DNA of 64,000 nt, taken from contig NZ_CP135918.1 of the NCBI RefSeq assembly GCF_032393985.1, forward strand, positions 4,154,001 through 4,218,000. The letters run 5' to 3'. The stretch comes from Fischerella sp. JS2 (GTDB lineage: Bacteria > Cyanobacteriota > Cyanobacteriia > Cyanobacteriales > Nostocaceae). Both the position numbers and the translations under genes were made by a program. Under the pieces are notes generated by a model, which had not been told where the DNA came from, did not search any database, and was given only the letters and a program-made list of their open reading frames with translations. Positions 1-8,208 of the stretch are shown in pieces (position 1 is the stretch's first letter; every line of letters begins with the position of its first letter).

Positions 1-2
1 AG

Positions 3-263
3 TACAACGATCTAGATTTATGTATTATTTTACCGAATGATATACCAGACTTTGACCGGATTGAATGGGGAGTAAAGGCAATAAATGCTCTTGATGACCT
101 GATGATTGATGTCGATGTTCTCATTAAAACCAAAACTGATGTAGCAACATTTAAAACAGTTCCTGCATCCCTTACTAGAAAAATATTAGAACAAGGTAAA
201 TTACTCTACAGAAAACGCAAAACGCATTCTGGTACATTTTTGGTTGAAAAAAGCTCAACGTGA
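3..263 (+). CDS. Nucleotidyltransferase-domain protein (MntA-like), 5' end outside window
   Basis: An open frame enters from the left edge and stops at 261-263. The visible 86 residues begin with NDLDLCIIL and continue to DVDVLIKTKTD, the pattern of the second half of a minimal nucleotidyltransferase domain (PF01909/MNT), where Asp residues bind metal. The upstream GSxxxG part lies outside the window. Its 3' end overlaps the frame of a HEPN-type protein, the usual order in MntA/HepT-type toxin-antitoxin pairs, in which the MNT protein is the antitoxin that AMPylates the HEPN RNase. Family assignment rests on motif pattern only, and the partner is broken. Confidence 0.55.
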   Translation, partial: YNDLDLCIILPNDIPDFDRIEWGVKAINALDDLMIDVDVLIKTKTDVATFKTVPASLTRKILEQGKLLYRKRKTHSGTFLVEKSST

Positions 264-621
264 TTTGAGTGCAGCACAAAAATTAGCTCAAGAATTATCG
301 GTTATAGCAATTTATCATTGTTAGCAAGGAGCAGAAAAAGCACTTAAAGGCTTCCTTGTTTTTCACGATACTGATCCAGGAGATACTCATAACATTAACA
401 CTTTAGTGAAATTAGCTTCCACATTTAAACCAGAATTTGCAACAGTCTTAAAAGCAGCAGGATATTTAAGTCTATATAACCAAACATATCGCTATTCAAT
501 GGAAGCAACAGAAGATTTTAACCCTACTCCTGGAGAATTAAAGCAGGCCTATAAATTGGCAATGGAACTTTATAGAAATGTAATTAATTCTATGTCTCAT
601 GAAATTACTAAAAAATCTTAA
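238..621 (+). pseudogene. HEPN-domain protein (HepT-like) with in-frame stop
   Basis: Frame 1 reads FWLKKAQRDLSAAQKLAQEL, then an amber codon (TAG, 322-324), then QGAEKALKGFL to the natural stop at 619-621. The order WxxxAxxDLxxA, YHCxQxAEKALKxxL, then an HNIxxL segment is the standard HEPN (PF05168) layout, so the TAG sits where the family has Gln. No ATG is visible at the 5' end, and a non-ATG start overlapping the upstream gene would be needed. The stop falls at the core helix, so the product should be non-functional unless read through or restarted at the ATG at 406. The frame before and after the stop is otherwise intact, which suggests recent decay or a sequencing error. Confidence 0.65.
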
Positions 622-659
622 AATATAATGCCGATTCAAGTAATATTTGCGACAGATAA

Positions 660-713
660 CCCCACCCGCCTAACGGCACCCTGCCTTTAGCAAAGGGAGG
701 GTTGGGGTGGGGT
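660..713. repeat. Imperfect palindromic repeat (CCCCACCC...GGGGTGGGG type)
   Basis: The arms CCCCACCC (660-667) and GGGGTGGGGT (704-713) flank an inner stretch containing CGCCTAACGGCACCCT. The same inner words recur at about 18823-18841, also between CCTCAC/GTGAGG arms. This is a dispersed palindromic repeat family of the kind common in cyanobacterial intergenic DNA. Confidence 0.5.
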
Positions 714-801
714 CTTATATAATCCATGTGTTGTATTCTTTTCTCAAATTGGTATAAGTCTGGATTAACCGGGATAAAATTCAAAATCCAAAATTGAATG
801 G

Positions 802-900
802 TTACTCAGACAACTGCCAAATTTTGATAGTCGCGTCAGTACTACCACTAGCTAAAGTTTTGCCATCAGGGCTAAACGCGACTGATCGAACCCTTCAGAA
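802..900 (-). pseudogene. WD40-repeat fragment
   Basis: Read on the minus strand, the frame ending at a TAA (802-804) gives [16 protein letters not shown] followed by [11 protein letters not shown]. This is the last blade of a WD40 beta-propeller. Just upstream in the same frame there is a stop, and no further WD40 repeats can be read, so only the 3' scrap of a larger gene remains. The rest was probably lost by deletion or by insertion of the neighbouring small gene. Confidence 0.5.
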
Positions 901-914
901 TACTCTTAAAGAGA

Positions 915-1310
915 TTACGCGGTTTGACCTTTCTCAGTCGATGTCTCCTCTGCACCACCTTTCAAACGGCTGGCCGTACTTTTACGGACACGTTCGCTTT
1001 TGCGAACACCACCCGCCATTTCATACTCGCGGCTATCTTTGCCATACTTAAAGGCAACTCCAATCAACATTTTGTCCATGAGTTCGCCTAAGGTTTTTTC
1101 CAACTCTTGAATCTCTATTCTAGAACAGTCAATCACCGCTAGAGCAGTATTATAGGCATCAATTTTTGTACGTAACTGTTCCATTAGTTGTGTCATATTT
1201 TGGAGATTGCGAGTATCCCCAAAATCCATGTTTGAATCAATCGCTCTTAGTCCACAGAATCTTAATTGAGCTTTTTCCAGAATCCGAGATGTGCGTCTTT
1301 GACGAGTCAT
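915..1310 (-). CDS. Conserved hypothetical protein, 131 residues, basic tail
   Basis: I do not recognise a named family. The start ATG at 1310 is preceded by AGGAG about nine bases upstream, which supports it. The N-terminus is basic (RQRRTSR), the middle (about residues 35-90) is predicted helical with heptad-like Leu spacing (NLQNMTQLMEQLRTKIDAY, IQELEKTLGELMDKML), and the C-terminus is rich in Lys/Arg/Ser. It has no signal peptide and no membrane segment. It lies between a WD40 scrap and the 21-bp direct repeats at 1537, so it may be cargo of a decayed mobile element. Function unknown. Confidence 0.6.
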   Translation of the reverse strand: MTRQRRTSRILEKAQLRFCGLRAIDSNMDFGDTRNLQNMTQLMEQLRTKIDAYNTALAVIDCSRIEIQELEKTLGELMDKMLIGVAFKYGKDSREYEMAGGVRKSERVRKSTASRLKGGAEETSTEKGQTA

Positions 1311-1536
1311 AGATATGCTCCTAAAAAAAGATTATAGAGCTAGCTTGCCTTACTAAAGCTGAATTCTAAATCAGCAGAATTAGCATATTATTGTATTTTT
1401 TCTAACAATATTTTGTGTTTATTTTGGTGATTTCTCTTAAGTATTGCTGTTGTCTAAACAGATTACCCTACCGCTATGCCATTTTTTGTTAGAGGTTGTG
1501 AGAAGTTATTTTTTTCTAAGCAGATGCATGAAATTA

Positions 1537-1594
1537 TCGTGATCTAACGACAGAAGTTCGTGATCTAACGACACAAGTTTGTGATCTAACGACA
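1537..1594. repeat. Three 21-bp direct repeats (TGATCTAACGACA core)
   Basis: The word TGATCTAACGACA recurs three times at exactly 21-bp phase, with units starting at 1537, 1558 and 1579. The complementary strand reads TGTCGTTAGATCA. Arrays of TGTCGTTAG-like words are known as transposase (TnsB) binding sites at the ends of cyanobacterial Tn7-like/CAST elements, so this may be a remnant transposon end. No tnsB, tnsC, tniQ or cas12k is in the window. Confidence 0.75.
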
Positions 1595-1747
1595 GCTTGT
1601 TGGGGAATAGCGATCGCTCATTTTTATTCTGGGCTGAGTATGTGCGATCGCAACATTTATAATGTCGAGCTTGAGGCAATTAAGATTATGAAAAGCAATC
1701 TCGACAATGTGAATATATCTGTGTGAAACAACACAGAGGACAAGAGG

Positions 1748-2953
1748 ATGGAACAAAATCCAAAAGTCATGACTCAGCCAAAAATTTTGTGGTTGCAAGT
1801 TTGGAGTTTAGCTGGAGTGCAGGGAGCAATTATCATCTGTTGGTTGATTTATAACCTGTATTTACCCAAACTGCTAGTTGGGTTTGACTTTCCTGAGTCT
1901 TTGGCAGTAGGAATAATTATTTTAGAAAATGCCTTGGCGGTAGTTATGGAACCACTCATGGGTGCGCTTTGTGATCAAGCCAAGTATCGAGTCGGAAGCA
2001 GTTTCCCTTTTATTACCTTGGGAGTTATCCTCTCTTCGGTTTTGTTTATTGCTATCCCCTGTATCGTTACCTTTGTCCCACCATCAGATGTGACAAGATT
2101 ACTGTTACCTTTAGCATTGGTGGCGTGGGCGTTAGCAATGACGGTATTTCGCAGCCCAATCTTTGCATTATTAGTTTACTACGCAATACCACCTCAGTTA
2201 CCTTCAGCACTCAGCGTCGTGATTTTCGTAGGTGGAGTAGCTGGTGCGTTCAGAGCGGTAGCCAGTAATTTTATTCTCAGTTTAGGGCCAATTTTTACCT
2301 TTGTAATTGGTTCTTTTACTCTTTTAGGGGCGGCGGCGACATTACGCTTGTTTAACCCACCAGATTCACCGATAGATCAAATACAAACACGGACAAACCT
2401 AGAACAATTTCTCCGGTCATTAGCTTTAATTTTAGGTACTGGGGTTGGTATAGCTTTGGGTTCCCGATTATTGATGGATGCTTTGAGTAAACTGCTCAAG
2501 GTTAATTTAAATACTGATAATGTTGATGGTTTAATGTTGATCATCAACCTTACTATAGCGTTTGCATTTATACCAGCAGGAGCATTGGCTGTGAAAATTA
2601 GTAATCGTGTAGCCATGATTATTGGTGTTGGGATCACTACTATATTTTTGATGATAATTTTATATTTAGGCACATATATTCCTGTAATATTACTAGGTGT
2701 ATGTGGCTTTAGTTTAATATTTAACGGTGGCATTCCCTTTTATTTTTCGCTAGTGCGTCCTCGTTGGGCAGGATTAGCGGTAGGAATGTATTTTGCGGGA
2801 TTTGCCTTAGTAGGAAGTTTATTTCCGGTAGTATTTCCTCAACCACAGTTAATTACACCAGAAATTGGGGTTTGGGTAAGTGCGATCGCATTTGTGTTTG
2901 CGGGTATATGTGTCGCTTCAAGCCGCACACCCAGCGAAGAATTAGAAGGGTAA
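1748..2953 (+). CDS. MFS-type membrane transporter
   Basis: A 401-residue, very hydrophobic protein with about 11-12 membrane-spanning segments spread from residue 15 to the C-terminus. After the second segment it reads MEPLMGALCDQAKYRVGSS, matching the loop 2-3 signature of the major facilitator superfamily (GxLxDRxGRR type) in the variant seen in GPH/SLC45-like sugar carriers. The substrate cannot be read from sequence. Start choice: ATG at 1748 with AGAGGA just upstream; a second Met (codon 8) is possible. It stands alone and converges on the next gene, with a perfect palindrome between them. Confidence 0.75.
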   Translation: MEQNPKVMTQPKILWLQVWSLAGVQGAIIICWLIYNLYLPKLLVGFDFPESLAVGIIILENALAVVMEPLMGALCDQAKYRVGSSFPFITLGVILSSVLFIAIPCIVTFVPPSDVTRLLLPLALVAWALAMTVFRSPIFALLVYYAIPPQLPSALSVVIFVGGVAGAFRAVASNFILSLGPIFTFVIGSFTLLGAAATLRLFNPPDSPIDQIQTRTNLEQFLRSLALILGTGVGIALGSRLLMDALSKLLKVNLNTDNVDGLMLIINLTIAFAFIPAGALAVKISNRVAMIIGVGITTIFLMIILYLGTYIPVILLGVCGFSLIFNGGIPFYFSLVRPRWAGLAVGMYFAGFALVGSLFPVVFPQPQLITPEIGVWVSAIAFVFAGICVASSRTPSEELEG

Positions 2954-2978
2954 TTCGTTATATAATTTCTGATTGGAT

Positions 2979-3012
2979 AGATCCCCGACTTTTTTAAAAA
3001 AGTCGGGGATCT
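2979..3012. terminator. Perfect palindrome between convergent genes, bidirectional terminator
   Basis: A 17+17 nt perfect inverted repeat with arms AGATCCCCGACTTTTTT and its complement. The T6 and A6 runs at the centre give a T-run in either direction. It sits 26 bp after the transporter stop and 33 bp before the 3' end of the convergent lipoprotein gene. Confidence 0.7.
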
Positions 3013-3045
3013 GGCAGAGCCGATCATAATTAATCCGATAAACTA

Positions 3046-3717
3046 CTAAGGTGTGGTAGTGGGGGATGGTGTGGTAGTACCTGTGGTTTGATCTGCAAGT
3101 GATTGAGCTTGCTGCAAGTGCTGTTGAAGAGTTGGTAATGTTTTAGTAGCAAAAGCTTGTAGGTCAGGATCTTGTCCTTTCCCAGCTTCATTTTGGAACA
3201 AGGAAATTGTCTTTTGGTGATCTTGCACCATCTGATTCATATATGCTTGATCAAAATCTGCACCAGATAGCTTGGACAGGTTAGCTGCTACTTGTTTATT
3301 TTGTTCACCAACGCTTTGTGGTACGGTAAGTTTTTTCTGTGCAGCTAACTGTTTAAGTTGATTTTGAGCTTGAGTATGATCTGTGATCATCTGTTGACCA
3401 TACTGCTTGACTTCAGCGCTTGCTGCTTTTTTTTGCGCTAGTTGCCCAAGCTCAATTTCTGCCAAATTACCTTGTGTGGCTTGAGTTACAAACTCTTGAT
3501 TGGAGATAGGGGTAGTGTTTTGATTAGTGGGAGTGGTTGTCTGGGTAATTGGGGTAGTAGATTGGGGCGTAGCTGGGTAGGTTTGGGTTGTACCTGTTTG
3601 AGTCGCCGTTTCATTTGGTTGAGTTGCACTTTGGTCTGACTGATTTGTTGTAGTGCAACCAGCAGTGGTCGATAAAGCAACAAGTACAGCTGTAAAAAGT
3701 GTTACTGGTTTAAGCAT
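3046..3717 (-). CDS. DUF4142-domain lipoprotein
   Basis: The start is set at the ATG at 3717, because AGGAGG lies eight bases upstream, inside a longer open frame. The product is 223 residues. Residues 1-20 form a lipoprotein signal (MLKPVTLFTAVLVALSTTAG followed by Cys), then a Thr/Gln/Pro-rich linker to about residue 70. From there runs a four-helix DUF4142 domain (FVTQATQGNLAEIELGQLA, then HTQAQNQL, then DHQKTISLF), a ferritin-like helical fold found in cell-envelope proteins. The C-terminal tail is again Thr/Pro-rich. It is probably anchored in the envelope; the biochemical role is not established. Confidence 0.82.
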   Translation of the reverse strand: MLKPVTLFTAVLVALSTTAGCTTTNQSDQSATQPNETATQTGTTQTYPATPQSTTPITQTTTPTNQNTTPISNQEFVTQATQGNLAEIELGQLAQKKAASAEVKQYGQQMITDHTQAQNQLKQLAAQKKLTVPQSVGEQNKQVAANLSKLSGADFDQAYMNQMVQDHQKTISLFQNEAGKGQDPDLQAFATKTLPTLQQHLQQAQSLADQTTGTTTPSPTTTP

Positions 3718-4425
3718 ACTTTCCGTTCCTCCTAGCAAGAATATTTTTGTTCACTTTAAACCAACTTCAGATTGTTATTGGGAATAAACACAGCAGACGT
3801 GCCTTCTTCGACGACTCTACGACAAGGGCTACAGCCTGGGAATGCAAAAACTAACAAACAAAAAATTCATTACAACTAAAGCAATGTCTTTTGTGCATAT
3901 GGAAAGTAAAAAATACTTCATAGTTAAGGGCAGCCAAAACTAAGAATTAATGACTGCCGACAAGAAATAGACATGCTATTTGTGTGTATAACTATCTGAG
4001 CTTTTCAGTCAATCTTAAAAAACTAAAATCTTTCTTTCCTCTAACTTATGATGGTGAAACTTTATTTACCACTACTCCTTCAGGAATAGACTATGTGAAA
4101 TTTAAATGTAATTTTGAATACAGGTTTAGGTTTTAACCAAACTATTTCTGCACCATTAAAGCGTATTATCCCAATATTTAGTTAAAAAGATTTTTTTTCT
4201 ATCCAAAGAATGAGTATTGATTTAAACATTTATTTAGCAAAATGTGTCACAGGAGACATGATATGTATCCCACTTTTTGAGCCAAGATAAAGCAGAAAAC
4301 GTGTACGAGGATGAAAGCCAAAATGGCAAAAATACAGCAGGATTGCAGATAGTGGCAATTGAAAATATTCACTGCACTATTATTTGAAAACTACTGTAGA
4401 AATTAGGTTGACTTAAAAATTTACA
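3718..4425. other. AT-rich intergenic region, no gene seen
   Basis: About 700 bp without a credible reading frame on either strand; frames are under 30 codons. No tRNA-like or strong hairpin structure was recognised. Confidence 0.5.
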
Positions 4426-5127
4426 ATGGAGGATTTTGTGCAACCTATTTACGATGAATCATATGAGATGGTAGTCCAAGGTGTTGAAGTTGAACAACAG
4501 CAGGAAGAATATTATCCAGTTAAATTAATTACGAGTTTGGGTACAATTCACTGTCGTTACTATTCAGTTCCAAGCAGCGAGAAAGCAGTAATTTGGGTTG
4601 GGGGTATCGGTGGTGGTTGGGATACACCTGCTCGTGGACTTTACCCCCTACTTTGTCAGCAGTTAATCAAGGATGGCATAGCTTCTTTGAGAGTACGTTT
4701 CCGCTATCCAACACAATTAACAGACTCTATTATGGATGTATTAGCTGGTATTAGCTACTTACATGAGGAGGGTATTAAAAATTTTGCTCTTGTTGGTCAT
4801 TCTTTTGGAGGTGCGGTAGTTATACAGGCTGCTACCCAATCTCCAGATGTCAGCACTGTTGTCACCCTTGCTACTCAATCCTACGGCACAGATGTAGTTT
4901 CTGAACTAGCAACCCAGTGTTCGCTATTATTGTTGCATGGTACGGCGGATCAGGTACTACCACCCTATTGCTCCCAAAGTGTTTATCAACTTGCCCTGCA
5001 ACCCAAACGCCTAATTCTGTATCCTAATGCCGGTCATGGTTTAGATGAAGTGGCTGATGAAGTTACTCAAGTTGTCCGGGATTGGATCGTTGACCAGTTA
5101 AATAGTTCTTCAGTACGTGTACTTTAG
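4426..5127 (+). CDS. Alpha/beta hydrolase (dienelactone-hydrolase-like)
   Basis: A 233-residue cytoplasmic serine hydrolase. The nucleophile elbow is GHSFGG, the acid is the Asp in LLHGTADQVLP, and the catalytic His is in NAGHGLDEV, in the normal order and spacing for the alpha/beta fold. An oxyanion/loop segment VGGIGGGWDTPARGLYP precedes it. Substrate unknown. Start: ATG 4426 is possible, but GGAGGA at 4428-4433 sits correctly for a GTG start at 4438, which removes only four residues, and I consider the GTG equally likely. The gene is isolated by about 700 bp upstream and 320 bp downstream. Confidence 0.75.
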   Translation: MEDFVQPIYDESYEMVVQGVEVEQQQEEYYPVKLITSLGTIHCRYYSVPSSEKAVIWVGGIGGGWDTPARGLYPLLCQQLIKDGIASLRVRFRYPTQLTDSIMDVLAGISYLHEEGIKNFALVGHSFGGAVVIQAATQSPDVSTVVTLATQSYGTDVVSELATQCSLLLLHGTADQVLPPYCSQSVYQLALQPKRLILYPNAGHGLDEVADEVTQVVRDWIVDQLNSSSVRVL

Positions 5128-5450
5128 TCTTTGCAATTCACTTTAAATAATTTTACTAAAACTATAAACAAATATAAATGTTTATAGTCTTTTTATTAAG
5201 TGATTAAATTATCGTCAGAAAATGCAAGATTACTTTAGAATACACTTGAATTTACACAAAAAAATTAAGATAAAAATATTCCTTAAGTATGATACCGTCA
5301 AGCTACAAGGAAGAAGCTACCATTTTTTATCTGATTGATAATTTAATATATTTTAAATACACTCTCATGAAAAATAGAGGCTAAAGTAAAGAATAAGGGT
5401 GAAAAGATAGTCAACTTGATCTATTAGCTTTACAAGAAAACATCGACTTT
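5128..5450. other. AT-rich intergenic region, nothing recognised
   Basis: This stretch of about 320 bp has no convincing reading frame or structured element. Confidence 0.45.
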
Positions 5451-5723
5451 ATGTTTATTCAAGATTTATTAATTTGCTTACAAATTACAGCAGATATCTT
5501 CAAACACAAAAAGCCTTCTGATTGTCTATCAAATCTTCCCTGTCATTGTTCTAATCCAGGAAAAAAACTAGAGTGTGAAGATTGTGAATATCTAGAGGCT
5601 TGTTTATCTGCTTTTCCACCGATTGATTCCCAAATAGCAGCATCAAATTTGTCTACATCGCCTGTTTCCGCTAGGAGCTGCTCGTCGTCGTGTGACACAG
5701 ATTTTGAAACAGCAGTCGTTTAA
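5451..5723 (+). CDS. Cys-rich small protein, 90 residues, unknown
   Basis: ATG start at 5451. The protein is short and has a Cys-dense middle, CLSNLPCHCSNPGKKLECED followed by CEYLEAC, i.e. seven Cys within about 27 residues, which could bind zinc or an Fe-S cluster or form disulfides. A helical N-terminus precedes it and a Ser-rich tail with two more Cys follows. I do not recognise a family. It is not clearly in an operon with either neighbour. A real gene is favoured by the clustered Cys pattern, but coding potential is modest. Confidence 0.45.
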   Translation: MFIQDLLICLQITADIFKHKKPSDCLSNLPCHCSNPGKKLECEDCEYLEACLSAFPPIDSQIAASNLSTSPVSARSCSSSCDTDFETAVV

Positions 5724-5908
5724 GGAAAGACGCTTTTAACAATGGCTGATACCAATTTTGGATTTTAAATTTTAGATTGCAGTCTTTGGCAAAAGGCTAT
5801 ATCAGGAATCTCCAACAACACTAACTATGACGTGAGTTCGAGAGATTTGATAAGCCCAACATCCCGCGCTCAAATAAATAGCTGGCTCATAACAAAAACC
5901 CACTTTCA

Positions 5909-5945
5909 CAGTGATCAGTGATCAGTTATTGATCACTGATCACTG
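5909..5945. terminator. 16-bp perfect inverted repeat at the 3' end of the SDR operon
   Basis: Arms CAGTGATCAGTGATCA (5909-5924) and the exact complement (5930-5945) around a 5-nt loop. It abuts the stop codon of the minus-strand gene at 5946, so it is the first structure a transcript of that operon would form after its stop. No clear T-run follows, so it may act as a 3' stability hairpin rather than a classical terminator. Confidence 0.5.
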
Positions 5946-7394
5946 TTAACTGACCACTGATTCCCATTGAACGGGAAAGCGATCGCTTGTTTGCTGAATG
6001 AATTGATCTAGCTGTTCTAGCATTAGCGAACCAGGAACCGGATAACGCGCTGAAATAACTCGTTGTAAATCTGTGTAATAGCGAATTAACGTGGCAAAGT
6101 TTCTAGGGAATTTATCTTCTTCTACTCCAATAAACTCGCCATGCTTACGAGATCGCTTGAAGACTTCGCGCCAGCGTTCTATTGAAGGTAAACCAACTGC
6201 ATTTACTCCGTGAGAGAAAAGGAACATGTAAATTTCATCGTATGGATCAGTGCTGTCTAAATAATTTTCAATCCAATCTAAAGAAGACTGCATGTTAAAC
6301 TTCATCCAGAATGGCACAGAACCAGTGCGTAAAGTCCACATTGGTTCTAGAAGAATAAACGATTCCACTAACAGGCGGTTGGCAATGATGCCACGTTGTT
6401 TATACCACCAACGATAAAGTTCAGCGACAAAAGGACTGAGATGTTCTGGTTCTTGAAAGATGATCCGCCGAATTTGATAACCGCGATCGCGCGCGAAATT
6501 TTCAATATCGTCTCGCAAAGTCGCCTCAAAACCCCACTCTGCCTCTGGTCTTTCTCCATCTGGTGTGGGCGGATTCCACTGTCGTCGTGGTGACTGGTAG
6601 CGTTGCAAATACTCTGCTACACTTTCACCACCTTGAAAAAAGTCCGCTTCTGTAGCGCCACCTAATGCCCCAAATTGGAAAATGTGGCGATCATCTACTT
6701 GCGTAGTGGACCAGGTACGTTGACACTCAACGATAAAAATAGTAGCGCCTTTTGGTAAACAGTTTTCCAAAAAGTACTTGTAGATTTCACCAAGATGTAG
6801 ACGCTTGACGCGAAAATAATTCATACCCCGCAAACTCAATCGATCTTGGTTGGGATCATACATGTGATGCAGTTGTAGATCGGGGTTAGCAGCCAACAAA
6901 GGTTTGGCTTTTTCCCTACCCCACTCCATCGCCTTTTTTGGTTCGTCTGGATGGATCTCCGGATGGAGTACAGGGATCATAAAGGTTTGTGGCAACCAAG
7001 GTATACCCAAGACAGCACACAGATGTACAATAGCACCACTAGCTGAACCAATTGCCACCGCCGGATACTGACGTTGAGGATACTCGTTTATAATCCATTG
7101 TGAGGCTACCTCAGCATTCACATCTTTTAAGCGTTCTGGAGGAATTGCTTCGCCTGCACTACCAAGAGTGTAGATGACTTCTTGCACTTGTCGAGGCAGC
7201 TTGTTAATTAAAGTTGCGATCGGCTCAATGGCAGGTGGCTGCACACCCATCCCGGGAAAATCTTCCCCACGTAGGTAAGCAGCAGTAGCACGTAGCATTG
7301 CGGAACCAGAGTCGAAGCCAGCGATGTAAGGCGGAGCTAATCGTAATTTTGTGGTTAAAGAAGCCAAAATTCCATCATAGAAAGGTGTTTTCAT
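5946..7394 (-). CDS. Conserved protein of unknown function, 482 residues
   Basis: I do not recognise this family. The protein is soluble (no membrane segment or signal peptide), with many aromatic and acidic residues. Features that may help are an early GFDSGSAMLRATAAY segment, a central GSASGAIVHLCAVLGIPWLP stretch, GATIFIVECQRTWSTTQV around residue 220, and RTGSVPFWMKFNMQSSLDW around 355-375. The GSASGA motif resembles a Gly/Ser nucleotide- or phosphate-binding turn, which is inference only. The ATG at 7394 overlaps the upstream hydrolase by 20 bp, so the two are translationally coupled. It is the last gene of an SDR-hydrolase-unknown operon, suggesting a role in a small-molecule or lipid conversion. 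Confidence 0.7.
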   Translation of the reverse strand: MKTPFYDGILASLTTKLRLAPPYIAGFDSGSAMLRATAAYLRGEDFPGMGVQPPAIEPIATLINKLPRQVQEVIYTLGSAGEAIPPERLKDVNAEVASQWIINEYPQRQYPAVAIGSASGAIVHLCAVLGIPWLPQTFMIPVLHPEIHPDEPKKAMEWGREKAKPLLAANPDLQLHHMYDPNQDRLSLRGMNYFRVKRLHLGEIYKYFLENCLPKGATIFIVECQRTWSTTQVDDRHIFQFGALGGATEADFFQGGESVAEYLQRYQSPRRQWNPPTPDGERPEAEWGFEATLRDDIENFARDRGYQIRRIIFQEPEHLSPFVAELYRWWYKQRGIIANRLLVESFILLEPMWTLRTGSVPFWMKFNMQSSLDWIENYLDSTDPYDEIYMFLFSHGVNAVGLPSIERWREVFKRSRKHGEFIGVEEDKFPRNFATLIRYYTDLQRVISARYPVPGSLMLEQLDQFIQQTSDRFPVQWESVVS

Positions 7395-8190
7395 CTAATC
7401 TTTCCTTTTGGAGCAACTGCGATCGCGTAGCTTCGATAAATGCTCGAGTTACACGAGATAGTTCTAGTGGTGCGCTGTAATTGAGGGTGTGTCCTCCACC
7501 CGGAATCACAGCTAATCGAGCATTTGGTAGGAGATTAACAACTTCTTCTGCCCATTGTTGTGACACAACAGGATCTTCTTGACCACGCACTACTAACGTG
7601 GGTACGTGCAGGTAAGGTAGTTTTGTCTCAATGCGGTCTGACAGCGCAATTTGGATAGTACGGACAATGCGTGGTAGGCCAGCTAACCAGTAATCGTATA
7701 CTTGCAGTGGAGCTTGGGAAGGATCTTCAAAAGGAGCATTGAGCATAAAACGCCAAAGCTGTTGCGGTAAGTTACGAGCGTGTCGGTCAATCGTTGGCCC
7801 TTGCAACACTGCTCGTTCCAGGCGGTCAGGGTAACGCAAACCAAACTCTGCTATTACCTGACAACCAAAGGAGTTTCCTAGCATAGTTGCCCGTTCAATT
7901 CCGACTGCATCCATCCACCGACATAAAATATTTGCCAACTCTGGCAATTCCAATACATGCTTTGGTTTCTCACTTTCACCGTAACCAGGGAAGTCTGGAG
8001 CATACACCTGATAATACGGCGCTAGCAACTCCGCAGTTGGAATCATGTAGCGACTGGAAACCACTACTCCATGCACCAGAATCACTACGGGGGTAGATTC
8101 TAGCAAAGGCTCCTGTGATTTGCGTGCATGTATTATTAGACCATCAACTGTTGTGTAGTGGCTTTGCAATCTCCCCTTAGGTAGATTCAT
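7375..8190 (-). CDS. Alpha/beta hydrolase, second gene of three-gene operon
   Basis: A 271-residue hydrolase of the alpha/beta fold. VILVHGVVVSSRYM carries the oxyanion-hole HG, GNSFGC is the nucleophile elbow with Ser, the acid Asp is in RGQEDPVV, and the catalytic His is in PGGGHTLNY. The cap region (about residues 130-190) is Pro/Trp/Tyr-rich. The layout resembles C-C bond hydrolases and haloperoxidase-type esterases; the substrate is not readable. It starts 18 bp after the SDR stop codon and overlaps the next gene, so the three are almost certainly one transcript. Confidence 0.85.
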   Translation of the reverse strand: MNLPKGRLQSHYTTVDGLIIHARKSQEPLLESTPVVILVHGVVVSSRYMIPTAELLAPYYQVYAPDFPGYGESEKPKHVLELPELANILCRWMDAVGIERATMLGNSFGCQVIAEFGLRYPDRLERAVLQGPTIDRHARNLPQQLWRFMLNAPFEDPSQAPLQVYDYWLAGLPRIVRTIQIALSDRIETKLPYLHVPTLVVRGQEDPVVSQQWAEEVVNLLPNARLAVIPGGGHTLNYSAPLELSRVTRAFIEATRSQLLQKERLDENTFL

Positions 8191-8208
8191 ATTTGTTGTT
8201 TTTATAGC

